A DNA stretch of 10,109 bases from an uncultured Kiloniellales bacterium (GTDB lineage: Bacteria > Pseudomonadota > Alphaproteobacteria > Kiloniellales > JAKSDN01): contig CALJXB010000025.1 of the NCBI GenBank assembly GCA_937974415.1, positions 1-10,109 on the forward strand, given 5' to 3'. A model generated the notes under the pieces. The model was not told where the DNA came from and did no database searches. It worked only from the letters and a program-made list of their open reading frames with translations. Numbering within the stretch: position 1 is the stretch's first letter; each line of letters starts with the position of its first letter. Positions 1 through 6,435 of this stretch are shown here, in pieces. The position numbers were made by a program, and so were the translations under genes.

Positions 1-600
1 CTTGTTGATCGCCAGGATGTCGGCCAGCTCGACGATGCCGCGCTTGAGGCCCTGCAGCTCATCGCCGCCGCCCGGCAGCAGCAGCAACAGGAAGAGGTCG
101 ACCAGATCCGCCACTGCGGTCTCGGACTGGCCGACGCCGACGGTCTCGACGACGATCACGTCGAAGCCGGCCGCCTCGCACAGCAGCATGGCGTCGCGGG
201 TGCGCCGCGCCACACCGCCCAGGGTGCCGCCGGTGGGCGACGGGCGGATGAAGGCCTCGGGCGCCCGGGCGAGCTGCTCCATGCGGGTCTTGTCGCCCAG
301 GATCGAGCCGCCGCTGCGCTTGGAGGAGGGGTCGACCGCCAAGACCGCCACCTTGTGGCCCTGGCCGATCAGATGCAGGCCGAAGGCCTCGATGAAGGTC
401 GATTTTCCGACCCCCGGCACGCCGGAGATACCGAGCCGCACGGACTTGCCCGCATCCGCCAGGAGCGCCGCCTCCAGTGCCTCGGCCGCGGCGCGGTGGT
501 CGGCGCGGCTCGATTCCGCCCGAGTGATGGCGCGGGCTAACGCCCGCCGGTCGCCGCCGCGGATCTCGGCTGCCAGCTCCTCGACGCTCTTCGCCGTCAC
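1..600 (-). CDS. meaB: MeaB/ArgK-family GTPase, methylmalonyl-CoA mutase chaperone (partial, C-terminus off the left edge)
   Basis: G3E-family P-loop GTPase. Known MeaB proteins bind methylmalonyl-CoA mutase, gate cofactor B12 loading and protect or reactivate the enzyme in the cytoplasm. The 200 residues present show a helical N-terminal segment (about 1-50), Walker [10 protein letters not shown] (60-68), the conserved DPSS (90-93) and GDKTRM (102-107) segments, and the Walker B/G3 region [10 protein letters not shown] (152-161). The first two residues of the G4 base-recognition motif, NK, fall exactly at the window edge. Family members are usually about 320-330 residues, so roughly 120 residues are missing. 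The start is a GTG whose last two bases begin the TGA stop of the upstream VOC gene, giving a GTGA overlap and probable translational coupling. An older family name, LAO/AO transport kinase, is considered a misannotation. The family call is firm; the link to mutase is from family knowledge, since the mutase is not in the window. Confidence 0.95.
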   Translation of the reverse strand, partial: MTAKSVEELAAEIRGGDRRALARAITRAESSRADHRAAAEALEAALLADAGKSVRLGISGVPGVGKSTFIEAFGLHLIGQGHKVAVLAVDPSSKRSGGSILGDKTRMEQLARAPEAFIRPSPTGGTLGGVARRTRDAMLLCEAAGFDVIVVETVGVGQSETAVADLVDLFLLLLLPGGGDELQGLKRGIVELADILAINK

Positions 601-1025
601 GGCGCGGTCCCCGCTTCCTTTGCCCCTGGTCCGAGCGGCTGGCCGTAGGAGAACTCGACCGCGTTGCCGTCGGGATCGGTCAGGCCGCAGTAGTAGCCGA
701 CCGGAAAGGGCTCCTCGCGCGGCGGCCAAAGGAGGCAGCCGCCGGCCCGCGCTTTCTCGGCGATGGCGTCGACCGCCGCCCGGCTGTCGAGGGCAAAGCC
801 GAAGTGGCTGTAGTCCCCTTCGCCCTGGTCCCGGCCCGGCCCGCCGGCCAGGATCACCAGGATGAACTCCGTCTCGCGGCCCGGCTCGGCCAGCCACACC
901 ACCTGCCCGCCCTTTCCATCGTCCCGATCATGGACGGGGGTCAAGCCGCAGTACTCGCAATAGAAGGCAACGCAGGCCGCGAGGTCGCGCACATGCAGCG
1001 CCACATGGGTGAGGGTCGGGGTCAT
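597..1025 (-). CDS. VOC-family (glyoxalase I-fold) metalloenzyme, 142 aa
   Basis: Vicinal oxygen chelate protein made of two beta-alpha-beta-beta-beta modules in one chain. It begins with the typical THVALHV strand and ends with [12 protein letters not shown]. Four candidate metal ligands fall where glyoxalase I and methylmalonyl-CoA epimerase have theirs: His7, Glu53 (in ETEFIL), His74 (in YSHFGF) and Glu124 (in AVEF). It is therefore likely a catalytically competent Mn, Ni or Zn enzyme. The ATG at 1025 is the only good start before the first conserved strand, and a weak purine run (TAGGG) lies upstream. Its stop overlaps the meaB start by 4 bp, so the two are co-translated. That neighbourhood suggests methylmalonyl-CoA epimerase activity, but the sequence resembles generic VOC/lactoylglutathione-lyase-like proteins at least as much. 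The fold is confident, the substrate unknown. Confidence 0.9.
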   Translation of the reverse strand: MTPTLTHVALHVRDLAACVAFYCEYCGLTPVHDRDDGKGGQVVWLAEPGRETEFILVILAGGPGRDQGEGDYSHFGFALDSRAAVDAIAEKARAGGCLLWPPREEPFPVGYYCGLTDPDGNAVEFSYGQPLGPGAKEAGTAP

Positions 1026-1096
1026 GACGCCGGACCCTAGAGCAGATTCCAGCCAAATTGAAGCAACACCATTGCCCTCGCGGCTCTGACTGTTAT

Positions 1097-1108
1097 GTGA
1101 GTGAGTGA
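1097..1108 (+). repeat. GTGA tetranucleotide repeated three times at the alternative ATPase start
   Basis: Three tandem GTGA units place overlapping GTG codons at 1097, 1101 and 1105. Only the 1101 GTG is in frame with the downstream P-type ATPase. No Shine-Dalgarno-like sequence precedes it, which is one reason for preferring the GTG at 1179. Slippage in this tract would change the frame only if the 1101 start is used. Confidence 0.5.
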
Positions 1109-1178
1109 ACCTGCTTTCGAGGCCCAGGCCCCAGCGGGGCACCGGATCCGGAGCGGAGACGAGGGGAGTGGCAAGAGA

Positions 1179-3890
1179 GTGGCGAACGGCCAGCAACACA
1201 GTTCGGAAGCGCCCTTTCACGCGCTCGGCACGGACGAGGTCCTGCGGCGATTGGGGGTCGATCCGGCGGACGGCCTCTCGGACGGGGAGGTGGCACGCCG
1301 GCGGGCGCGTTACGGTGAGAACCGGCTTGCCGGTGACGCAGGACCCAGGGCGCTGGCGCTGTTGGTGCGGCAGTTCACCGACGTGATGATCCTGGTGCTG
1401 CTGGCGGCCGCCCTGGTCGCCGGCCTGATCGGCGAGCCCTTGGACGCCATCGCCATCCTGGTCATCGTGGTGCTCAACGCGATCGTGGGCTTCATCCAGG
1501 AATTCCGCGCCGAACGCGCCCTGCAGGCCTTGCAGCGCTTGAGCGCGCCCCATGCCACGGTGCGCCGCGCGGGCGAAGAGCGGCGGATTGCCGAGCACGA
1601 GCTGGTGCCCGGCGACCTGGTGCGCCTGGAGGCGGGCGACGTGGCGCCCGCCGACCTCAGGGTGCTGGCGACCCGGGACCTGACCGTCGATGAGGCCGCC
1701 CTCACCGGCGAGTCCCAACCGGTGATCAAGGACCCGCAAGCCCGGATCCCGGCCGAGGCGCCGCTCGGGGAGCGGCCCACTATGGTCTACAAGGGCACTC
1801 ACGTGACCGCCGGGCATGGCCGCTGCGTCGCCGCGGCCACGGGGGCGGCCACCGAGGTCGGCCGCATCGCCGGTCTGATGCGCGCCCGGGAGCGGCCTAC
1901 GACCCCCTTGCAGCGGCGCCTCGCCGGCTTCGGGCGCCGCCTGTCGGTGGCCGTGCTGGTGATCTGCGGGGCCATCTTCCTGGCCGGCCTGCTGCGGGGC
2001 GAGCCAACCCTGCTCATGGCCCTGACCGCGATCAGCCTCGCCGTCGCGGCCATTCCCGAAGCCTTGCCGGCCGTGGTGACCATCTCGCTGGCCCTCGGGG
2101 CCAAGCGCATGGCCGCGCAAAACGCCCTGATACGGCGGTTGCCCGCTGTGGAGACCCTCGGCTCGGTCACCATCATCTGTTGCGACAAGACCGGCACGCT
2201 CACCCAGAACGCCATGCGCGCCGAGCGCTTCGCCGTCGACGGCGACTGGGTGGAGGAATTGCCGAACGCCCAAGCGGCCGACAAGGTCTGGCGCGCGCTG
2301 GGCCGGGCCATGGCGCTCAACAACGACGCCAAGGCCGGCGCCGACGGCACGCTGCGCGGCGACCCGACCGAGGCGGCACTGCTCGAGTCCGCCGAACGCG
2401 CGGGCTTCGAGCGCGCGACCCTGGAACGGGACTGGCCGCGCTGCGCGGAGATCCCATTCGAGGCCCAACGCCGTCGCATGACCACGCTGCACAGGAACGC
2501 AGATGGCGCCGACGACGACGGCACCGGAGGACTGGTCCTCGTCAAGGGCGCGCCCGAGGCCGTCTTGCCCTTGTGCCGCGACCGGCTCGGACCGGACGGC
2601 CCCGAGGCCCTGGATGCCGAAGCCGCCCTCGCGCTGGCGGAAGAGACGGCCCGCACCGGCTACCGCTTGCTCGCCTTCGCGGAGCGCAAACTCGACAGCC
2701 TGCCGCTGAAGCCCGGGGCCGAGGAAATAGAGCGCGATCTGACCTTCCTCGGGCTGGTGGCGCTGGCCGACCCGCCGCGGCCCGAGGCAGCGGAGGCCCT
2801 TGCCTCCTGCCATTCGGCGGGGATCGAGGTGGCGATGATCACCGGCGACCACCCGGCGACGGCCAAGGCCATCGCCAGCCGCCTGGGCATGGCCGGGGAC
2901 GACGCCCGCGTGATGACCGGCGCCGAGCTCCAGGGCCTCACCGAAGACGAGCGCCGCGCGGCGGTGGCCGAGACCCGCATCTACGCCCGGGTCTCTCCTG
3001 AGCAGAAGCTCGATATCGTGACCGCCCTGCAGCAACGCAATCACTTCGTCGCCATGACCGGGGACGGGGTGAACGACGCCCCCGCCCTCAAGCGGGCCGA
3101 CATCGGCATCGCCATGGGCCTCAAGGGCACCGACGTGGCCCGCGAGGCGGCCGACGCCGTGCTGCTCGACGACAACTTCGCGACCATCGTCGCGGCGGTG
3201 CGCGAGGGGCGGCGGATCTACGCCAATATCTGCAAGTTCATCAAGTACACCATGACCAGCAACTCGGGGGAGATCTGGACCATCCTCCTCGCCCCCTTCC
3301 TCGGCCTGCCGCTGCCGCTGCTGCCGATCCAGATCCTCTGGATCAACCTGGTGACCGACGGCCTGCCCGGCCTCGCGCTCGGCGTCGAGCCGGAGGAGCG
3401 CGATTCCATGAAGCGGCCGCCGCGCCAGCCCGATGAAAGCGTCTTCGCCCACGGCATGTGGCAGCACATGCTCTGGGTCGGCCTCTTGATCGCGGGCCTC
3501 TCCCTGGGCGCCCAGGCCTGGGCCTACCACGGCGGCTCGGAGAACTGGCGAAGCGTGGTCTTCACCGTGCTCACCTTCTGCCAGCTGGTCAACGTCTTGG
3601 CGATCCGCTTCGAACGGGAGTCGCTCTTCACCCTGGGCTGGCTGAGCAATCCCTGGCTGATCGCCGCGGTGCTGCTGACCGTGGCCCTGCAGCTGGCCGT
3701 GGTCTTCCTCGAGCCGCTGCAGGCGGTCTTCAAGACCAGCGGCCTGTCGGGCGAGGAACTGCTTGTCGTGCTGGCCCTGCCGTGGGTCGTGCTGGTCGCG
3801 GTCGAAATCGAGAAGTACCTGTTCCGGCACGGCTGGATCTACCGCACGCCGGACCGCGGTCCCACGGCACCCAGCGAGAAATCCGAATAG
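1179..3890 (+). CDS. Cation-transporting P-type ATPase, P2A (Ca2+-ATPase/SERCA-like), 903 aa
   Basis: Inner-membrane ion pump driven by aspartyl phosphorylation. From the 1179 start it shows the N-terminal cation-ATPase domain (about 12-50), M1-M2 (66-108), actuator motif TGES (176-179), M4 motif PEALP (293-297), phosphorylation motif DKTGT (336-340), nucleotide-binding KGAPE (456-460), DPPR (531-534), TGDHPATA (555-562), TGDGVNDAP (627-635) and a C-terminal M5-M10 bundle. By hand alignment to SERCA, Glu294 (M4), Asn695 and Glu698 (M5), and Asn723, Thr726 and Asp727 (M6) match Ca2+ ligands. The M8 glutamate of site I appears absent, so one ion per cycle is plausible. GTG at 1179 is chosen because GAGGGGAG lies 10 nt upstream and the conserved domain follows. 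The open frame extends to a GTG at 1101 (929 aa), which lacks a ribosome site. Na+, K+ or Mn2+ transport cannot be excluded. The DASS carrier follows 32 bp later. Confidence 0.95.
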   Translation: MANGQQHSSEAPFHALGTDEVLRRLGVDPADGLSDGEVARRRARYGENRLAGDAGPRALALLVRQFTDVMILVLLAAALVAGLIGEPLDAIAILVIVVLNAIVGFIQEFRAERALQALQRLSAPHATVRRAGEERRIAEHELVPGDLVRLEAGDVAPADLRVLATRDLTVDEAALTGESQPVIKDPQARIPAEAPLGERPTMVYKGTHVTAGHGRCVAAATGAATEVGRIAGLMRARERPTTPLQRRLAGFGRRLSVAVLVICGAIFLAGLLRGEPTLLMALTAISLAVAAIPEALPAVVTISLALGAKRMAAQNALIRRLPAVETLGSVTIICCDKTGTLTQNAMRAERFAVDGDWVEELPNAQAADKVWRALGRAMALNNDAKAGADGTLRGDPTEAALLESAERAGFERATLERDWPRCAEIPFEAQRRRMTTLHRNADGADDDGTGGLVLVKGAPEAVLPLCRDRLGPDGPEALDAEAALALAEETARTGYRLLAFAERKLDSLPLKPGAEEIERDLTFLGLVALADPPRPEAAEALASCHSAGIEVAMITGDHPATAKAIASRLGMAGDDARVMTGAELQGLTEDERRAAVAETRIYARVSPEQKLDIVTALQQRNHFVAMTGDGVNDAPALKRADIGIAMGLKGTDVAREAADAVLLDDNFATIVAAVREGRRIYANICKFIKYTMTSNSGEIWTILLAPFLGLPLPLLPIQILWINLVTDGLPGLALGVEPEERDSMKRPPRQPDESVFAHGMWQHMLWVGLLIAGLSLGAQAWAYHGGSENWRSVVFTVLTFCQLVNVLAIRFERESLFTLGWLSNPWLIAAVLLTVALQLAVVFLEPLQAVFKTSGLSGEELLVVLALPWVVLVAVEIEKYLFRHGWIYRTPDRGPTAPSEKSE

Positions 3891-3922
3891 GCCCAGGCGA
3901 CCGGCTGGGACTACCATGTGCC

Positions 3923-5401
3923 ATGTCCGAATCGCATGAGCGCTCGCACGCGGGCTTCCCGCGCCACCGCCTCATCGGTCTGCTTGCCGGCCCGGCCGCG
4001 GCGGCGATCGTTCTGGCCAGCCCGGCGCCCGACGGCCTCAGCCAACAGGGCTGGTGGACCGCCGCGGTCGGCATTTGGATGGCGCTCTGGTGGATGACCG
4101 AGGCCCTGCCGCTCGCCGTGACGGCGCTGCTTCCGGTCATCCTGTTCCCGCTGCTCGGGCTGCGCAGCCTCGAGGCGACCACGCCGTCCTACGCCCATCC
4201 CCTGATCTTTCTGTTTCTCGGCGGCTTCCTGCTGGCCCGCGCCCTGCACGTCTGGGGCCTGGACAAGCGGTTGGCACTCAGAACTCTCGCGGTCGTGGGA
4301 TCGAGCCCGCGCCGCATGATCGCCGGGCTCATGGCGGTCACGGCGTTTCTCAGCATGTGGGTCAGCAACACCGCGACCACCATGGTCATGCTGCCGATCG
4401 GCCTGTCCGTCGTCGCCTCCCTGCCCGACCACCAGGATCAAGAGGAGAAGACGGCCGCCGGCCTGGCGCCCGCCCTGCTGCTCGGCATCGCCTACGCGGC
4501 CACCATCGGCGGCATGGGAACCATCATCGGGACCCCGCCCAACGCCCTCTTCGCGGCTTTCATGGCCGAGGCCTACGGCATCGAGATCGGCTTCTTCCGC
4601 TGGATGTGGATCGGCGTCCCTACGGTGCTGGTGCTGCTGCCGATCGCCTGGTTCGTGCTGACCCATGTCGCCTTCCGCATCGACCGTGCGGACTCGCCCC
4701 AGGCCGCCGGCGCCATCGGCGAAAAGCTTGCCGCCCTCGGGCCCATGACCCGCGCCGAACGAGAGGTGGCGTGGGTGATGCTGGCGGTCGCCGCCGGCTG
4801 GGTGTTCCGCCCGCTTATCGAAACGCTCCTGCCGGGGCTCGCGCTGTCGGACGCCGGCATCGCCATGATCGGGGCGCTGCTGCTGTTCCTTACGCCGGTG
4901 GAGCTGAAGAGCGGGCGCTTCCTGCTGTCGTGGAAGGAAGCGGCAAAGATACGGTGGGACGTGCTGATCCTGTTCGGCGGTGGCCTGGCGCTCGCCGCGG
5001 CGATCGGCGACTCGGACCTGGCCGATTGGATCGGCGCGCGGCTGATCGGCCTCCAAGCCCTGCCGGTCTTCCTGTTGCTCCTGGCGGTCGGCGCGCTCAT
5101 GGTCTTCCTCGGAGAACTGGCCAGCAATACCGCCATGGCGGCCGTCTTTTTGCCCGTGGCCGGTGCGACGGCGCTGGCCATGGGTGAGCCGGCCGTCATG
5201 CTGACCCTGCCGGTCGCGCTCTTCGCCACCCTCGGCTTCATGCTGCCGGTCGCCACCCCGCCCAACGCCATCATCTTCGGCAGCGGCGCCGTGAAGATGG
5301 GCCACATGCTGCGCGCCGGCCCGAGCCTCGACCTGGTCGGCATCCTCGTCGTGGCCCTGGCCGTCCTGAGCCTGGGGCGTTGGGTCCTGGCGCCGGGCTA
5401 G
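3923..5401 (+). CDS. DASS (SLC13-like) family sodium/anion or dicarboxylate symporter, 492 aa
   Basis: Polytopic inner-membrane carrier of the divalent-anion:sodium symporter family, whose members import succinate, malate, citrate or sulfate with Na+. The internal two-fold repeat is clear. Each half carries the Ser-Asn-Thr motif that binds Na+ and substrate in VcINDY: SNTATTMVMLP at 148-158 and SNTAMAAVFLP at 401-411. Each half also has a TPPN loop, GTIIGTPPNALF at 199-210 and VATPPNAIIFGSG at 443-455. Length is normal for the family. The ATG at 3923 precedes a short polar cytoplasmic tail and the first membrane helix; upstream codons in the same frame are antisense-free but belong to the ATPase gene region. 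The 32-bp gap after the ATPase and the lack of a visible promoter suggest one transcript. Substrate is not predictable here; both SNT motifs being intact argues for Na+ coupling. Confidence 0.95.
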   Translation: MSESHERSHAGFPRHRLIGLLAGPAAAAIVLASPAPDGLSQQGWWTAAVGIWMALWWMTEALPLAVTALLPVILFPLLGLRSLEATTPSYAHPLIFLFLGGFLLARALHVWGLDKRLALRTLAVVGSSPRRMIAGLMAVTAFLSMWVSNTATTMVMLPIGLSVVASLPDHQDQEEKTAAGLAPALLLGIAYAATIGGMGTIIGTPPNALFAAFMAEAYGIEIGFFRWMWIGVPTVLVLLPIAWFVLTHVAFRIDRADSPQAAGAIGEKLAALGPMTRAEREVAWVMLAVAAGWVFRPLIETLLPGLALSDAGIAMIGALLLFLTPVELKSGRFLLSWKEAAKIRWDVLILFGGGLALAAAIGDSDLADWIGARLIGLQALPVFLLLLAVGALMVFLGELASNTAMAAVFLPVAGATALAMGEPAVMLTLPVALFATLGFMLPVATPPNAIIFGSGAVKMGHMLRAGPSLDLVGILVVALAVLSLGRWVLAPG

Positions 5402-5402
5402 G

Positions 5403-6077
5403 TCACTCTCCGGCCGATGCCAAGGGGCGCACCTGGACCATGAGGTCTTCGGCGGTCACGGTACCCGAGGCCCGGACCGGCCAGCCAGCCGCCTGTAGGC
5501 CCCGCGCGGTCCAGGTGTTGCAGGTGTTGAAGAGGTGGAACTCGTCCGTGGCCGGGTAGAACAGGCTGAAGCGGTGGAGCCCCGGCTCGCGGGCTTGGAC
5601 GCGCGTGGCGCCGTCCCGATCGAAGGCGGCGTCCAGATAGGCCACGAGGGCCGCGAGGCCTGCGCTCGTCGTCCTGAGCTCGACAACCTCGTCCGCCGGA
5701 AAGACGTCGCCCGGAAGCGACGTGAGGCCGGCCAGGTGAAGCACCGCGGGGGTCGGCTGCAGGGCCGCGCTGAGCGCCATGGCAGTCGTCGGGTCGCGCG
5801 CCGGAAAGTAGGTGGCATCGCCCCAGCCGAAGCTCAGGTAATCCGCCGCGGGAAAGTCGGCCGCCTCGGGGATCGCGCCCTCCGGCAGGGCCGCGGTCGG
5901 CACCGCGATCGCGGAATGCCAGCCGTTGCTCATCACGTAGACAACGATCTGGGCTTCATCGGGTCCCGCCGCACTCGGGGGGGGTGAGACGACGGGCTCG
6001 GGCCGGCAGGCCGCCGCCAGCAGGACGGCGGACACGAGACATAACCCGACAGCGAGAAATCTGGATAGGCGGTCCAT
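5403..6077 (-). CDS. DUF2459 family putative lipoprotein, 224 aa
   Basis: Matches the DUF2459 (TIGR02117-like) family of conserved hypothetical proteins, some of which lie near urease genes. The N-terminus is a short basic region, a hydrophobic stretch and a lipobox-like LLAAAC, so lipidation at Cys24 after signal peptidase II cleavage is likely. Next come a proline-rich linker and the conserved blocks MSNGWHSAIAVP (49-60), YLSFGWGDATYF (80-91) and NTCNTWTARGLQAAGWPV (184-201). The conserved His54 and Cys186 could form a papain/NlpC-like Cys-His pair, which is inference only. The ATG at 6077 is chosen because it starts the signal peptide; the frame also opens to a GTG at 6197, but the extra 40 residues are not signal-like. 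No strong ribosome site is visible. A TATAAG lies only 10 bp upstream, so the message may have a very short leader. Its stop is one base from the DASS stop, tail to tail. Confidence 0.85.
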   Translation of the reverse strand: MDRLSRFLAVGLCLVSAVLLAAACRPEPVVSPPPSAAGPDEAQIVVYVMSNGWHSAIAVPTAALPEGAIPEAADFPAADYLSFGWGDATYFPARDPTTAMALSAALQPTPAVLHLAGLTSLPGDVFPADEVVELRTTSAGLAALVAYLDAAFDRDGATRVQAREPGLHRFSLFYPATDEFHLFNTCNTWTARGLQAAGWPVRASGTVTAEDLMVQVRPLASAGE

Positions 6078-6208
6078 GGCTGGCGTCTTATACCAAAGGG
6101 CGCGGCTATTGACCCATCTCGAGGAGCGCGGCGGGCCGCAACGCGGAAAAAAACTCCTGTGCCGCTCGGTTCCCCCTCGAAAATGCCCGGTTAGCACAGA
6201 TGGAGAAA

Positions 6209-6247
6209 GTTAACAATTATAGTTAACATGTTATGTTAATTACTTGA
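6209..6247 (+). repeat. Three GTTAAC/GTTAAT direct repeats with a 13-bp period
   Basis: GTTAAC begins at 6209 and 6222 and GTTAAT at 6235, giving three 13-bp units. The first two share GTTAACA. The two GTTAAC hexamers are self-complementary, so the first pair can also be read as an inverted repeat. The array ends at the -35 element of the candidate promoter, the usual position for activator or repressor sites. TTAA half-sites recall the alphaproteobacterial regulator CtrA, but its consensus spacing is 7 bp between TTAA boxes while here it is 9, so CtrA is not claimed. Confidence 0.7.
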
Positions 6248-6272
6248 CTTATATTGATAATTACACTACAGT
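6244..6272 (+). promoter_or_regulatory. Candidate sigma70-type promoter, TTGACT-17-TACAGT
   Basis: The -35 TTGACT (6244-6249) matches the consensus at five of six positions. The -10 TACAGT (6267-6272) matches at four of six with the ideal 17-bp spacer. The predicted start of transcription is near 6279. It directs transcription toward the M23 gene, whose start is about 157 nt further on, with a hairpin in between. AT-rich sequence yields such matches by chance, so this is a moderate-to-low call. Confidence 0.4.
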
Positions 6273-6343
6273 AATCGCCATTCTGGTCTACAATACTAGA
6301 AACAGTAAAGATAAAATCCGACTTTAGTATATCGAAGTATTTG

Positions 6344-6361
6344 AGCCCGATTTCGGGCTTT
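6344..6361 (+). terminator. Small intrinsic-terminator-like hairpin before the M23 gene
   Basis: AGCCCGA (6344-6350) and TCGGGCT (6353-6359) are perfectly complementary over seven base pairs, or six with a four-base loop, and the stem runs directly into TTT. The T run is only three to four bases, so termination may be partial. On the minus strand no T run follows, so it is oriented for plus-strand transcripts. It lies about 80 nt downstream of the predicted transcription start and 75 nt before the peptidase ATG. It could end a short RNA or act as an attenuator in the peptidase leader. Confidence 0.5.
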
Positions 6362-6422
6362 CAGCCAAGATCTCAGTTGACCGCCCACAATAGAGATCAC
6401 GCGAGGCCAACGGCCGGTTGAG

Positions 6423-6435
6423 GGTGACGTTTAAG
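6423..6435 (+). promoter_or_regulatory. Ribosome-binding leader box GGTGACGTT before the M23 gene
   Basis: GGTGA, preceded by G, complements the 16S rRNA 3' tail beyond the usual GGAGG core and lies 8 nt from the ATG at 6436, which supports that start over TTG 6418 and ATG 6475. The same nine bases at the same 13-nt distance precede the coiled-coil gene at 8438. Confidence 0.5.

Larger units (their letters stand above)
6199..6343. other. AT-rich island in the 358-bp gap between the DUF2459 and M23 genes
   Basis: Positions 6201-6340 contain 39 G or C in 140 bases by hand count, about 28%, against roughly two-thirds G+C in the flanking genes. No reading frame of useful length is present. The island holds a three-unit GTTAAY repeat, a candidate promoter and, at its right edge, a terminator-like hairpin, listed separately. 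It could serve the peptidase gene, the divergent lipoprotein gene or both. The remainder of the gap, 6078-6198 and 6362-6422, is GC-normal; 6369-6398 has a 6-bp inverted repeat GATCTC/GAGATC with an 18-nt loop. Confidence 0.8.

Noticed and set aside
2..865. A 287-codon plus-strand frame over meaB and the VOC gene
   Set aside because: Serine-, alanine- and arginine-rich shadow; both minus-strand genes have clear family motifs.
1072..1098. TTGCCC-15-TTATGT as promoter of the ATPase
   Set aside because: Both hexamers are poor and the spacing is short.
597..3917. A 1106-codon open frame on the minus strand opposite the P-type ATPase
   Set aside because: Only its last 142 codons, the VOC protein, are real. 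The rest is an antisense shadow of the ATPase, low in hydrophobic order and rich in Gly, Arg, His and Gln, typical of GC-rich genomes.
3911..5305. A 464-codon minus-strand frame opposite the DASS gene
   Set aside because: Antisense shadow with His/Arg/Gln/Asp-rich repetitive composition, and the plus-strand frame is an unmistakable transporter.
6209..6239. CtrA-binding site in the TTAA boxes
   Set aside because: The consensus needs TTAA-N7-TTAA; here the gaps are nine bases.
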